Assembly (NCBI GenBank): GCA_902560065.1
Contig: CACEKG010000002.1
Coordinates: 26,396-90,395 of the forward strand
Source of the DNA: an uncultured Bacteroidota bacterium
Lineage (GTDB): Bacteria; Bacteroidota; Bacteroidia; Flavobacteriales; Flavobacteriaceae
Length of the DNA stretch: 64,000 bases
Direction of reading: 5' to 3'
This document shows, piece after piece, positions 43,070 through 54,076 of this stretch. The notes below the pieces were generated by a model, which saw only the letters and a program-made list of their open reading frames with translations, was not told the origin of the DNA and made no database searches. Position 1 is the stretch's first letter; every line of letters begins with the position of its first letter. Made by a program: the position numbers and the translations under genes.

Positions 43070-44167
43070 TCAATCCTCATCCCATAAAACTGTTTTACCT
43101 TGATTTGAAGATTTTAGTGCTAAATCCAAAATTCTTGATACTATTAGATTATTTTCTATAGAATATAAAGAAAATGGTTTTAGTTTATAATTTTCTTTAA
43201 CTACTTTGTAAAGTAATAAAAAAGGATCTTTTCTTTCAGAACTTATTTTTGGTGGATTAATTTTCTTTAAAGAGTTATATTCTCTTTTGATGAATTCCAT
43301 TTTTTTATTATTTATAGCATTAATATAACCTTTATCACCATAAATTTGCATATCTTTTCTATTATAAGGCCAATTCCATGAGGCATTAATAATTACTTTT
43401 TTCTTTTCATAATTTAATATTATTGTCGTATCATCGTCAACCAATGGATATTTTTCTTTTTTTATTGATTTAGCTATACAACTAACAGATAAAGGCTTTT
43501 CTCCATCTAAGAGCCATGTTGATATATTAGCTCCATAACATCCAAAGTCAGTTAATGCTCCTCCACCATTTAAAACAGGATCGGTTAACCATTTTAAAAA
43601 CTCTGATGTACAACCAATCTCTATAGGGCCTTGATGTCCAGTATTGAAAACTAATTTATTTAAACTCCCAATTTTCCCATTATCAATTAATGTTTTTGAG
43701 TGATAAGTCGATTCATACCACGAAGTTTCATAATTCACTAACAAACTAATATTATATTTTTTAGCTATAGAAGCCATCTCTTTTGCAATTTCATAATTAA
43801 CTGAAAGAGGTTTTTCAACCATTATGTGAATACCTTTTGGCGCAAAAAACTTAACAACTTTTAAATGATCATATGTTGAGTTAAAAGCAGTAACTGCATC
43901 AATTTTTCTTTTATTATATAAATCATTCATCGAGTCAAAAAAAATGGAATCTGGCAAATTGTAACTTTTTTTATATCTATTAATAGAATTGATATTTTTC
44001 TCAACAATTCCAACAATTTTTACATTTTCAGACTTATAATTAAGAATCCAATTAACATGATCATGAACAAGTCCAATTACTCCAAGATTTAATTTGTCTT
44101 GACCATAACTAAAATGAATAAATATAAAAGATATTAAAGAAATTATATATAATTTGTTTTTTTCCAT
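43070..44167 (-). CDS. Secreted Gfo/Idh/MocA-family oxidoreductase
   Basis: A 365-aa protein with a Sec signal peptide (LYIISLISFIFIHFSYGQ), then a Rossmann domain (KLNLGVIGLVHDHVNWIL) and the family's EKPLSVNYEIAKEM motif with the conserved Lys. GALTDFGCYGANISTWLLDG holds the catalytic His-less DxGCY variant seen in many members. NAD-dependent sugar oxidoreductases of this family are often exported in Bacteroidota, where cofactor supply is through tight binding. The substrate is not known. It is divergent from the PIG-L gene and converges with the CstB-like gene with six bases between. Confidence 0.8.
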   Translation of the reverse strand: MEKNKLYIISLISFIFIHFSYGQDKLNLGVIGLVHDHVNWILNYKSENVKIVGIVEKNINSINRYKKSYNLPDSIFFDSMNDLYNKRKIDAVTAFNSTYDHLKVVKFFAPKGIHIMVEKPLSVNYEIAKEMASIAKKYNISLLVNYETSWYESTYHSKTLIDNGKIGSLNKLVFNTGHQGPIEIGCTSEFLKWLTDPVLNGGGALTDFGCYGANISTWLLDGEKPLSVSCIAKSIKKEKYPLVDDDTTIILNYEKKKVIINASWNWPYNRKDMQIYGDKGYINAINNKKMEFIKREYNSLKKINPPKISSERKDPFLLLYKVVKENYKLKPFSLYSIENNLIVSRILDLALKSSNQGKTVLWDED

Positions 44168-44231
44168 TTAGCTTAATTAAATTGCGCTTATAAATATATG
44201 TAATCTTAAATTGTTACTAATAAAATAGAAA

Positions 44232-45011
44232 ATGACTAAAAAAATTTTAATTATTATTTCTATTCTTTTCTTTACTCAGGCAAACTGCCAATTTAAAGGA
44301 AAAAAAATATTAGCAATATTTTCCCATCCTGATGATGAGCAGACAATTGCTCCAATTCTAGTTAAGTACGCTGATCTAGGTGTTTCAGTTGATTTAGTGA
44401 TTTGTACTGATGGACGTTATGGAGTAAATCAATATAATAATTTCAAAGCAGGAGAAGAATTAGTTGAAATAAGAAAAAATGAAATGAAATGTGCTGCAAA
44501 TAAATTAGGAGTTAATTTAATTCATCTTAACTATCATGATCAGCTAAAAGCTAGGGAAGGTTTTGATGGGCATATTCCTCACGTTAGAAAATTAATTTTG
44601 GAATTAAAAGAGTTAATTGAATTAAGTGAGCCCGATGTGATTATCACATGGGGACCAGATGGCGGAACTAATCATTTAGACCATAGGTTAGTAAGTACAT
44701 CCGTAACCCAAGTATTTTTATCTAAAGAATGGAATAAAGAAATTTCATTATACTATTATGGAACACCAAATCATTTTATAAAAGATAAAAAAAATCAAAC
44801 TTTAAGAGGACAAGAAAAAAAATATTTAACAACTGAAATTTCATTTAACGATAATCATTTTAAAACTGCATATGATGCTTTACTCTGTCATGAGAGTCAG
44901 TATCCTAAAGAAATTATAGAAAAACTAAGAAGAGAAAGAAAATCAAATGGTAACATAGTTTACCTTAGAAAATTTGTGTTTCCTTCAACTATTGAAAAAT
45001 CCTTATTCTAG
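44232..45011 (+). CDS. Secreted PIG-L/LmbE-family deacetylase
   Basis: A 259-aa exported enzyme with signal peptide MTKKILIIISILFFTQANCQ. The zinc motif is FSHPDDEQTIAPIL (AHPDDE class), with the distal ligand in GPDGGTNHLDHRLVS. The family removes N-acetyl groups from amino sugars such as GlcNAc conjugates. Length is typical. An export signal implies periplasmic action on a glycan or glycoconjugate. This is the second PIG-L domain in the window, the other being fused to NagB. Confidence 0.8.
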   Translation: MTKKILIIISILFFTQANCQFKGKKILAIFSHPDDEQTIAPILVKYADLGVSVDLVICTDGRYGVNQYNNFKAGEELVEIRKNEMKCAANKLGVNLIHLNYHDQLKAREGFDGHIPHVRKLILELKELIELSEPDVIITWGPDGGTNHLDHRLVSTSVTQVFLSKEWNKEISLYYYGTPNHFIKDKKNQTLRGQEKKYLTTEISFNDNHFKTAYDALLCHESQYPKEIIEKLRRERKSNGNIVYLRKFVFPSTIEKSLF

Positions 45012-45071
45012 ATAATTTTATTTGAATTAATTTTAAAAACCCGACATAATGTCAGTTTTTAGTTTTGTTTG

Positions 45072-45079
45072 TATATTTG
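45072..45079 (+). promoter_or_regulatory. TAnnTTTG box (TATATTTG) before miaB
   Basis: A perfect -7 match 19 bases upstream of the proposed TTG start at 45099. It overlaps the ORF-track start at 45069, so that upstream start would lie outside the transcript. No matching -33 TTG was found. Confidence 0.45.
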
Positions 45080-45098
45080 TGTAATTTTTAAAAAACAG

Positions 45099-46571
45099 TT
45101 GAATAACTCAAAAGAAATATTATTAAAAAATCCATATAAGCATAATGGAACAATTACAAGTACTGTATTAAAAAAAACAAGTTCAAAATTTACCAAAAAA
45201 GCTTATATAGAGTCATACGGATGTCAAATGAATTTTTCAGATTCAGAAGTTGTTGCTTCTATATTATCTAGCAATGATTATGAAATAACTTCTAAACCTG
45301 AAGATGCATCTCTAATTTTAATAAACACATGCTCAATTAGAGATAAAGCTGAACAAAGAATAAGAAAAAGATTAAATGATTTTAATCATTTAAAAAAAAA
45401 TAATTCCAAAATTAAAATTGGGGTTTTAGGTTGTATGGCTGAGAGAGTCAAACACAAGTTTCTAGAAGAAGAAAAAATTGTTGATATTGTTGTCGGCCCT
45501 GACTCTTATAAGGATCTTCCTAATTTAATTGAAAAAGCAAAAAATAATATAGAAGCTGTAAATGTTATTTTATCTAAGAATGAAACATATGGAAATATAT
45601 CCCCAATTAGAATTAATTCAAATAATATTAGTGCATTTGTGTCAATTACTAGAGGATGTGACAATATGTGTACCTTTTGTGTAGTTCCATTTACAAGAGG
45701 TAGAGAAAGAAGTAGAGATCCAAATAGTATTATTAATGAAATTTACTCTTTAGAAAAGAAAGGGTTTAAAGAATTAACTCTTTTAGGACAAAATGTTGAT
45801 AGTTATTTATGGTATGGAGGCGGATTAAAAAAAGATTTTTCAAATGCTTCAGACCTACAAAAAAAAACTTCTATTTCTTTTGATAAACTTCTTAAATTAA
45901 TTGCTGAAACTTTTCCTAAAATGAGAATTAGATTTTCTACATCTAATCCTCAGGACATGACAACAGAAGTTATAAAAATAATGATGTTATATGAAAATAT
46001 TTGTAAGCATATTCATCTTCCTTTTCAATCCGGAAGTAATAGAATTCTTAAAAAAATGAATAGGTTATATACTAGAGAAGAATATATAGCTTTAATAAAA
46101 AAAATAAGAAAATTAATTCCTGATTGCGGTATATCTCATGATATAATTACTGGGTTTCCTAGTGAGAATGAAAAAGATCATGAAGATACTTTAAGTTTAA
46201 TGGAATATGTAAAATATGATTTTGGCTATATGTTTGCTTATTCTGAAAGACCTGGAACTTTAGCCTCAAGAAAATATGAAGACAATGTAAGTTTAACAAT
46301 AAAGAAGAGAAGATTAACAGAAATAATTAATCTTCAGCAAAAACATTCTCACATAAGAATGAAGAGCTTTATTGGAAAAACAATCTGTGTTCTTGTTGAA
46401 AAAAATTCAAAAAAATCAGACTTAAAATGGAGTGGAAGAACTACTCAAAATACAGTTGTAGTTTTTGAAAAAAAGAATTTTAAAATTGGTGATTTTGTTG
46501 ATGTTAAAATTAAAGATTGTACTTCTGGAACTTTACTAGGTGATGCAATTTCATATTCTAAATCTATATAA
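45099..46571 (+). CDS. miaB: tRNA-2-methylthio-N6-dimethylallyladenosine synthase
   Basis: A 490-aa radical-SAM methylthiotransferase that adds a methylthio group at A37 of tRNAs. The UPF0004 domain has the three auxiliary-cluster cysteines in ESYGCQMNFSD, INTCSIRDKA and LGCMAER. The radical-SAM cluster is in TRGCDNMCTFCVVPF (CxxxCxxC). HIHLPFQSGSNRILKKMNR and DIITGFPSE are core blocks, and a TRAM RNA-binding domain ends the protein. TTG 45099 is chosen since it follows a -7 box by a suitable distance. A four-base gap to the sigma-54 activator suggests an operon. Confidence 0.93.
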   Translation: MNNSKEILLKNPYKHNGTITSTVLKKTSSKFTKKAYIESYGCQMNFSDSEVVASILSSNDYEITSKPEDASLILINTCSIRDKAEQRIRKRLNDFNHLKKNNSKIKIGVLGCMAERVKHKFLEEEKIVDIVVGPDSYKDLPNLIEKAKNNIEAVNVILSKNETYGNISPIRINSNNISAFVSITRGCDNMCTFCVVPFTRGRERSRDPNSIINEIYSLEKKGFKELTLLGQNVDSYLWYGGGLKKDFSNASDLQKKTSISFDKLLKLIAETFPKMRIRFSTSNPQDMTTEVIKIMMLYENICKHIHLPFQSGSNRILKKMNRLYTREEYIALIKKIRKLIPDCGISHDIITGFPSENEKDHEDTLSLMEYVKYDFGYMFAYSERPGTLASRKYEDNVSLTIKKRRLTEIINLQQKHSHIRMKSFIGKTICVLVEKNSKKSDLKWSGRTTQNTVVVFEKKNFKIGDFVDVKIKDCTSGTLLGDAISYSKSI

Positions 46572-46574
46572 AGA

Positions 46575-47861
46575 ATGGATTCTCTTCAAAATATAAAACA
46601 ACGTTTTGGAATTATTGGAAACAATATTAGCTTAAATAGAGCTCTTGAAAAATCTTTAAGAGTTGCCGAAACTGATATATCTGTCCTGGTTGTGGGAGAA
46701 AGTGGAGTAGGAAAAGAAAATATCCCTCGTATAATTCATCAATATTCTCACAGAAAACATTCAAAATATATAGCTGTTAATTGTGGGGCAATTCCTGAAG
46801 GCACTATTGACAGTGAACTTTTTGGTCACGAGAAAGGAGCCTTTACTGGCGCTACCCAATCTAGAGATGGTTATTTCCAAGTTGCAGATGGTGGTACTAT
46901 ATTTTTAGATGAAGTTGGAGAGCTTCCATTATCTACTCAGGTAAGACTTCTTAGAGTATTAGAGTCAGGTGAATTTTTAAAAGTGGGATCTTCTAAAGTT
47001 CAGAAATCTAATCTTAGAATTGTTGCTGCCACAAATTTAAATATTCCAGAAGCTATTCAAAAAGGAAAATTTAGAGAAGATCTTTATTATAGATTAAGTA
47101 CAGTTGAAATCTTAATTCCTCCACTTAGGAATAGAAAAGAAGATATTCCATTATTATTTAGAAAATTTGCTTCTGATTTTGCTCAGAAATATAAAATGCC
47201 AACCTTACGGCTTAATGAAAATACTGAGAAAATTCTCACTAATTACAGATGGAGTGGAAATATAAGACAATTAAGGAATGTTGCAGAACAACTATCTGTA
47301 CTTGAAAAAAATAGAGAAATTAGTCCTGAGCTAATTAAATCTTATCTTCCTAATTCAAACTCTCAGCTTCCTGCAATTTTTGAAAAAGAAACTAAAGGAA
47401 GTGATTTCTCGTCTGAAAGAGAAATTTTATACAAAGTTTTATTTGATATGAAAAATGATTTGAATGATTTAAAAAAAATTACCCATGACTTAATTAATGA
47501 TGAAAATATTGACTCTATCCACAAAAAAAATAAAGCTATTATAAAAAAAATGTATCAGGAAAATGATGAAATAAAGGATGAAGATTTTAAAAATGAAAAA
47601 AAATCATTTGAAGCAGTACCTCTAGATACTAATAAAAATAATTTAAAAGATAAAGTTGAAAAAGATAAATATGAATATGCTGAAACAATTATTGAAGAGG
47701 AAACCTTATCTCTATTAGAGAAAGAGATTGAAATGATTAAAAGGGCTCTTTCAAGAAGTAAAGGTAGACGAAAACTAGCTGCAAAAGAACTTGGGATATC
47801 GGAAAGAACTTTATATAGAAAAATTAAGCAATTTGATTTAAATAAAAACATTAATGAATAG
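46575..47861 (+). CDS. Sigma-54-dependent AAA+ transcription activator without receiver
   Basis: A 428-aa bacterial enhancer-binding protein. The AAA+ domain starts almost at the N-terminus (residues about 10-240): Walker A GESGVGKEN, the sigma-54 contact loop GAFTGA, Walker B GGTIFLDEVGEL, and the arginine-finger region REDLYYRL. A Lys/Asn/Asp-rich linker of about 100 residues separates it from a C-terminal Fis-type helix-turn-helix (LAAKELGISERTLYRKIKQF). No receiver or sensor domain is present, so activity may be controlled by another protein. It overlaps lptE by eight bases. Its place between miaB and lptE is conserved in Flavobacteriaceae, as I recall. Confidence 0.88.
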   Translation: MDSLQNIKQRFGIIGNNISLNRALEKSLRVAETDISVLVVGESGVGKENIPRIIHQYSHRKHSKYIAVNCGAIPEGTIDSELFGHEKGAFTGATQSRDGYFQVADGGTIFLDEVGELPLSTQVRLLRVLESGEFLKVGSSKVQKSNLRIVAATNLNIPEAIQKGKFREDLYYRLSTVEILIPPLRNRKEDIPLLFRKFASDFAQKYKMPTLRLNENTEKILTNYRWSGNIRQLRNVAEQLSVLEKNREISPELIKSYLPNSNSQLPAIFEKETKGSDFSSEREILYKVLFDMKNDLNDLKKITHDLINDENIDSIHKKNKAIIKKMYQENDEIKDEDFKNEKKSFEAVPLDTNKNNLKDKVEKDKYEYAETIIEEETLSLLEKEIEMIKRALSRSKGRRKLAAKELGISERTLYRKIKQFDLNKNINE

Positions 47862-48372
47862 AATCAAAATATTATTTTTAATAACATATTTTTTAATTCA
47901 AAATGGATGTGGAATCTACTCTTTTACTGGAGCATCTATTCCTGCTGGCACAAATACCTTTCAGGTTAACTACTTTGAAAATATGGCTGGAAACAGACCT
48001 GGGTCAACAGTTGAGCCAGGGCTTGATAGAGATTTTACAATTGCTTTACAAGATTTAATTTTAAATCGAACAAATTTAAGTTTAGTAAATCAAGGAGGTG
48101 ATTTAATTTATGAAGGAGAAATTACAGAATATAGTGTGACCCCAATGTCTGCAACTGCAGAAATCACAGCTGCTCAAAACAGATTAAAAATAAGTATTTC
48201 TTTAAGATATTTTAATAAAAAAAAGGAGGAAGATGACTTTAAAAGAAGTTATTCTTTCTTTTATGATTTTCCAGCAGAACAACAAGTTTTTGAAGTAAAA
48301 GACAATGCTCATGAGGAAATTTTTGATCGTATCACACAAGATATTTTTAATGACACTCTAGCTAAATGGTAG
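47854..48372 (+). CDS. lptE: LPS-assembly lipoprotein LptE
   Basis: A 172-aa lipoprotein. The signal peptide LFLITYFLIQNGCG ends in a lipobox Cys, followed by IYSFTGASIPAGTNTFQVNYFEN, the Bacteroidota LptE signature. LVNQGGDLIYEGEITEYSVTP and YSFFYDFPAEQQVFEV are further conserved strands. LptE plugs the LptD barrel that inserts lipopolysaccharide in the outer membrane; lptD is not in the window. It overlaps the sigma-54 activator gene, so the two are co-translated. Confidence 0.85.
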   Translation: MNRIKILFLITYFLIQNGCGIYSFTGASIPAGTNTFQVNYFENMAGNRPGSTVEPGLDRDFTIALQDLILNRTNLSLVNQGGDLIYEGEITEYSVTPMSATAEITAAQNRLKISISLRYFNKKKEEDDFKRSYSFFYDFPAEQQVFEVKDNAHEEIFDRITQDIFNDTLAKW

Positions 48373-48374
48373 TG

Positions 48375-49001
48375 ATGAACAAAATAGAATATGAAAAATT
48401 TATTGATGATTTTGATCCCAATTCTGAGGAAAATATTCAAAAACTTGAAAATTTAATCAAAGATTACCCTTACTTCTTACAACCAAAATTATATTACCTC
48501 AAAATTTTAAATGATAAAAAATCAAAAAAGTATGATTCTGAATTAAAAAAAACAGCTATTAGTATATATGATAGGTCTTGGCTTTTTGACTGGATTAATT
48601 TACCATGGGAAACGAAAAAAGACAATAATAAGACTATTGAAAAAGATGTTTCGATAAAAATGAATTTTATAGATTGGATAAATTATATAGAAAAAAATAA
48701 AGTTGATATTAATTTATCAGAATCTTTAGATAAAAAATTTGATTTAATTGAAACTTTTTTAAATAATCCCTCAAAAATTGAAAAAGAAGATCATAATAGG
48801 AATCAAAAAGATATTAGTGTTGAAACTATTACATCTGAAAATGAATTAATGACTGAAACACTAGCAAAAATATATTTAAAGCAAAAAAAATATAAAAAAG
48901 CAAAAGACGCATTTAAGATTTTGTCCTTGAAATATCCAGAAAAAAATGCTTTCTTTGCAAACCAAATAAAAAAAATTAAAAAATTAGAAAATAAAAAATG
49001 A
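48375..49001 (+). CDS. TPR-like protein of unknown function
   Basis: A 208-aa cytoplasmic protein. NYIEK and PSKIEKEDHN linker segments separate an N-terminal helical region (NSEENIQKLENLIKDYPYFLQPKLYYLKIL) from a C-terminal single tetratricopeptide-like unit (ETLAKIYLKQKKYKKAKDAFKILSLKYPEKNAFF). ATG 48375 is three bases after the lptE stop; an ATG at 48366 inside lptE is the alternative. It overlaps secG by four bases (ATGA). The position between lptE and secG is typical of Flavobacteriaceae; the role is unknown but may link to envelope assembly. Confidence 0.7.
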   Translation: MNKIEYEKFIDDFDPNSEENIQKLENLIKDYPYFLQPKLYYLKILNDKKSKKYDSELKKTAISIYDRSWLFDWINLPWETKKDNNKTIEKDVSIKMNFIDWINYIEKNKVDINLSESLDKKFDLIETFLNNPSKIEKEDHNRNQKDISVETITSENELMTETLAKIYLKQKKYKKAKDAFKILSLKYPEKNAFFANQIKKIKKLENKK

Positions 49002-49351
49002 GTACATTTTCAATTTTTATTGCCTTAATAATAATCGTTTGCTTTTTATTAGTATTAGTAGTAATGGTCCAAAATCCTAAAGGAGGTGGTCTTTCTTCCT
49101 CTTTTGGCGGAGGTGGCTCTCAGCAAATGGGTGGTGTTCAAAAAACAACTGATTTTTTAGATAAGAGTACTTGGATTCTTGCTATTCTTCTTCTTGTATT
49201 AATTTTAATATCGAATGCCACTATTACAGAAAATATTGAATCAAATGAATCAAAACTTTTAGACGGTAACTCTGTTGAACAGGTTCCTGAATCAATACCT
49301 GAGATTATTCCAAATCAAATTCCTGAACTACCTATAGAAGATGGCAATTAA
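48998..49351 (+). CDS. secG: Preprotein translocase subunit SecG
   Basis: A 117-aa inner-membrane subunit of the SecYEG channel. Two hydrophobic helices (residues 2-22 and 54-72) flank the conserved MVQNPKGGGLSSSFGGGGSQQMGGVQ loop. The C-terminal tail is Glu/Pro-rich (VEQVPESIPEIIPNQIPE), a common Bacteroidota extension. ATGA overlap with the TPR gene supports co-translation. Confidence 0.93.
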   Translation: MSTFSIFIALIIIVCFLLVLVVMVQNPKGGGLSSSFGGGGSQQMGGVQKTTDFLDKSTWILAILLLVLILISNATITENIESNESKLLDGNSVEQVPESIPEIIPNQIPELPIEDGN

Positions 49352-49459
49352 TGTTTTTGTACTATTTATATGACATGCTGGCATTTTTTATATAAAATTT
49401 TATGAAATTATTCTAATGGCATAGTTTATGAAAATAAATAAATTAAAAAAATAAATATC

Positions 49460-49738
49460 ATGAGTAAATTAAATATTAAACCTTTAGCAGATAGAGTGCT
49501 AATAGAACCTGCTGCTGCTGAAACAAAAACTTCTTCTGGTATTATCATTCCTGATTCTGCAAAAGAAAAACCACAAAAAGGAACTGTTGTTGCTGTAGGT
49601 AAAGGGACTAAAGAAAATCCCATTACTGTAAAAGTTGGAGATCAAGTTTTATATGGTAAATATGCCGGAACTGAGCTTCAACATGAAGGATCGGACTACC
49701 TAATAATGAAAGAAAGCGACATTCTCGCTATTGTTTAA
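49460..49738 (+). CDS. groES: Co-chaperonin GroES
   Basis: A 92-aa protein that caps the GroEL cage. [45 protein letters not shown] is the standard N-terminal half with the mobile loop, and [30 protein letters not shown] the C-terminal half. It is 22 bases upstream of groEL in the usual bicistronic operon. The 108 bases upstream contain no TAnnTTTG box that I could find and no CIRCE element, so its heat-shock control is not visible. Confidence 0.97.
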   Translation: MSKLNIKPLADRVLIEPAAAETKTSSGIIIPDSAKEKPQKGTVVAVGKGTKENPITVKVGDQVLYGKYAGTELQHEGSDYLIMKESDILAIV

Positions 49739-49742
49739 ATAA

Positions 49743-51395
<1,653 letters not shown>

Positions 51396-51420
51396 ATTAA
51401 TTTTATCTACAATACAAAAA

Positions 51421-51447
51421 AATCCGCATAATTGCGGATTTTTTTAT
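51421..51447 (+). terminator. Bidirectional terminator between groEL and the HMA gene
   Basis: AATCCGCA, loop TAA(T), TGCGGATT, followed by a T-run on the plus strand and preceded by an A-run (T-run on the minus strand). It serves the convergent groESL and the metal-related minus-strand genes. Confidence 0.9.
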
Positions 51448-51797
51448 TTATTGTATTCAATTTTTCTTTCATATAAACAGCAAATGGGTAATTGATTATA
51501 AAATTCATCAGAAGCCATAAATAAAGGAGTATCGTGACCAACATCTGAAATGGATTTCTGGATTGAATCCAATGAATTTTTTTTTGAGTTATAAATTAAA
51601 GTTAATTGATTTGAAGGTATATCCCATGAAGCAAATTTAACTCCCTTAGAAAGTAAAGCTGCATTCTCAATTCTTTTTTTACACATAATACAGTTTCCAG
51701 TTACTTCAAATTGAACTTTATTATTTTTCTCATTTATCTCCTGACATGAAAGAATAAAAGGAAAAGAAATTAAAAATATTAAAATTGTTTTTTTCAT
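51444..51797 (-). CDS. Heavy-metal-associated (HMA) domain lipoprotein
   Basis: A 117-aa lipoprotein with signal MKKTILIFLISFPFILSC. The mature domain has the ferredoxin-like HMA fold with metal motif GNCIMCKKRIENAALLSKGVKFASWD, where CxxC binds soft metals such as Cu(I). A second Cys pair (LPICCLYE) lies near the C-terminus. It is probably a periplasmic or outer-membrane metal carrier. It is encoded nine bases after the TonB receptor and likely works with it. The choice of copper rests on the family, not on direct evidence. Confidence 0.8.
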   Translation of the reverse strand: MKKTILIFLISFPFILSCQEINEKNNKVQFEVTGNCIMCKKRIENAALLSKGVKFASWDIPSNQLTLIYNSKKNSLDSIQKSISDVGHDTPLFMASDEFYNQLPICCLYERKIEYNK

Positions 51798-51806
51798 TTT
51801 GTAAAA

Positions 51807-54029
51807 TTATAAATTCCATCTTAATCCAATGTATATCATCCTACCAAAAATTGGAGCATAAATTTGACTAGTGTCAAAATCCGGTCCAAAAGGGTTTTCT
51901 GAATCTATTATAGGTGTTTTTTGAGTATAATTTCCTATGTTTTCAGATCCAAGATATAATTCTAAATTATAATCAATAGCTCTTGTTAACTGACTATTAA
52001 TTAAACTATAATTTGGAGAAAAATTGGAAGATGAAATTTCTTGATTAGAAAAATATCTTTGTTTTCCAATAAAATGATGAGTAAAATCATATCTCCACTG
52101 AGCTCCTTTTGTATTTCTTTCAGACTCAAATGATATATTTGAAAAAAACCGAGTTTTTGCAATCATTGGAACTCTTAAATATCCATTTATATACTCTGCC
52201 TTTACATCATAATCTTTATAAGCAAATCTGAGATTTATTAAATTTGATGGTGAATAATCAATTTCGATTTGAAAATTTTTAGATTGGCTTTCACCTTCTA
52301 AATTATAAAATGAAATTTTTCTAGATTCTTCCCAATCAACAATTACCTGATCATCAAATTTAGTTACATATCTTTCTATAAAAATATTAAAAGGTCTTTC
52401 AAATAATAAAAGTTTGTGATTAATTCCAAACCCATAGTTTAAAGCTTTTTCTGGTCTTAAACCATAAATACTACCACCATTATTTTTTATTTCTATTTGT
52501 CTGTTTGATCCAAACAAAGATTGATTTTCTGCAAAAATATTTGACACTTTTCTTCCAGTTCCCATTGAAAATCTTAATGATGTTTCTTTAAAAACAGAAT
52601 ACCTTAAATGAAATCTTGGAGTAATAAAAAATCCCATTCTATTATGATTATCAACTCTTAATCCAGCAATGAAATTTAAATCATCTAAATTATTATAATT
52701 ATATTCAAAAAAACCTCCTATTGAACTATCAATTCTATTATAATAAAAATTATCTATATCCTCATTATAATTATCACTTGAAAAATTAATTCCAGTTTTA
52801 AATTTATGTTTTGTATTACCAATTATTGAATTATAAACAAAATTTGTAAAAAAACTTTCATGATTAATATTATATACTCTATAACCATATGAACCCATTT
52901 GATCATGAAAATTATAAGAAACTTGAAGACCTAAACTTTGATAAGGTAATTCTGGTGAAACATAACCTAATTTCAATGAAGTATCTAATCTCTCTGTATT
53001 TACTTCGCTCCCCCAAATCAAAAACTTATTACTTATTTTTGGATCATAAAATTTACTTCCCATAAGTTTTTCATCCTTTAAAAATCTAAAACTTAAAAAA
53101 CTTATTATTCCCTTTTCATTATCAATAAACTGTAACCGGTTTAATACATTTATTTGTTCAGAAATTGGCAAGTCTAGAAAATTATCATTATTCGAATCTG
53201 TTTTTTTATCTCTCTTATTTCCGTGGATGTATACTCCATAAAAAAATTTATCAGATATTTTTTTATTTAAATGAGAATTAAACTCCAATCTACCATTAGC
53301 TGAGCTAAATAAATTTAAAAAAAATGGAAAATCAGAAAATGGCTTTTTTAATTCAGTATTAATTTGCCCTGTTATACTCTCAAATCCATTAGTTACGCTT
53401 CCAGATCCCTTAGATATTTGTATACTTTCTATCCAAGTCCCAGGAGTATAGGTTAATCCATAAAATTGAGAAGCTCCTCTAACTGATGGTATATTTTCTT
53501 CAGTTATTAAAATATAAGGGCTTTTTAAGCCTAGCATTTTAATTTGTTTTGTTCCAGTTAATGCATCTGCAAAATTAACATCAATAGACGGGTTAGTTTC
53601 AAAACTTTCAGACAAATTACAACAAGCAGCTTTCAAAAGTTCGGAACTATTAACATTGATTACATTTTGAGCCTGAAAAGATAATCGAGAAATAGTTTTT
53701 CTTTTTTCTAAAGTAACTTCATCAAGAGAGTTTGAATTATCAATTGTAAGAAAATGAACTATAAATTTATTGCTTTCACGGACTAATAAAGTATCATTTC
53801 TATATCCAATGTAACTAATAACTAGTTTATTTGAATCCAAGCTTGGTTTGATTGAAAACTTTCCCTTTTCATCAGTTATAACTCCATAACTTGTGTCTAA
53901 CCAATAAACATTTGCACCATAAAGTGCGGAAGTTTCAGTTCCTTCCTTGTATACAATTCTGCCTTCAATGTTATCTTGAGCGAAAGTACTGAGTATTGGT
54001 AAAAAAATTAAAAATAAATATCTATTCAT
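51807..54029 (-). CDS. TonB-dependent outer-membrane receptor, probably for a metal
   Basis: A 740-aa receptor with signal peptide YLFLIFLPILSTFAQ. Residues about 18-100 are a carboxypeptidase-regulatory-like beta domain (NIEGRIVYKEGTETSALYGANVYW). Residues about 120-230 form the plug, with KAACCNLSESFETNPSIDV containing a Cys-Cys pair and VTNGFESITGQINTELK closing it. The remainder is a 22-strand barrel ending YIGLRWNL. This CC-plug subtype is often found beside HMA proteins, as here. The substrate is inferred to be copper or another soft metal. Confidence 0.8.
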   Translation of the reverse strand: MNRYLFLIFLPILSTFAQDNIEGRIVYKEGTETSALYGANVYWLDTSYGVITDEKGKFSIKPSLDSNKLVISYIGYRNDTLLVRESNKFIVHFLTIDNSNSLDEVTLEKRKTISRLSFQAQNVINVNSSELLKAACCNLSESFETNPSIDVNFADALTGTKQIKMLGLKSPYILITEENIPSVRGASQFYGLTYTPGTWIESIQISKGSGSVTNGFESITGQINTELKKPFSDFPFFLNLFSSANGRLEFNSHLNKKISDKFFYGVYIHGNKRDKKTDSNNDNFLDLPISEQINVLNRLQFIDNEKGIISFLSFRFLKDEKLMGSKFYDPKISNKFLIWGSEVNTERLDTSLKLGYVSPELPYQSLGLQVSYNFHDQMGSYGYRVYNINHESFFTNFVYNSIIGNTKHKFKTGINFSSDNYNEDIDNFYYNRIDSSIGGFFEYNYNNLDDLNFIAGLRVDNHNRMGFFITPRFHLRYSVFKETSLRFSMGTGRKVSNIFAENQSLFGSNRQIEIKNNGGSIYGLRPEKALNYGFGINHKLLLFERPFNIFIERYVTKFDDQVIVDWEESRKISFYNLEGESQSKNFQIEIDYSPSNLINLRFAYKDYDVKAEYINGYLRVPMIAKTRFFSNISFESERNTKGAQWRYDFTHHFIGKQRYFSNQEISSSNFSPNYSLINSQLTRAIDYNLELYLGSENIGNYTQKTPIIDSENPFGPDFDTSQIYAPIFGRMIYIGLRWNL

Positions 54030-54076
54030 GTCTATATAATTTAAATGTTAAATGATTTTTCAAAAATCAAATGACA

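Noticed and set aside
49352-49459. Sigma-54 (-24/-12) or CIRCE site before groES, suggested by CTGGCATTTTTT
   Set aside because: The -12 GC element is missing and no inverted CIRCE repeat is present; no TAnnTTTG box was found either.
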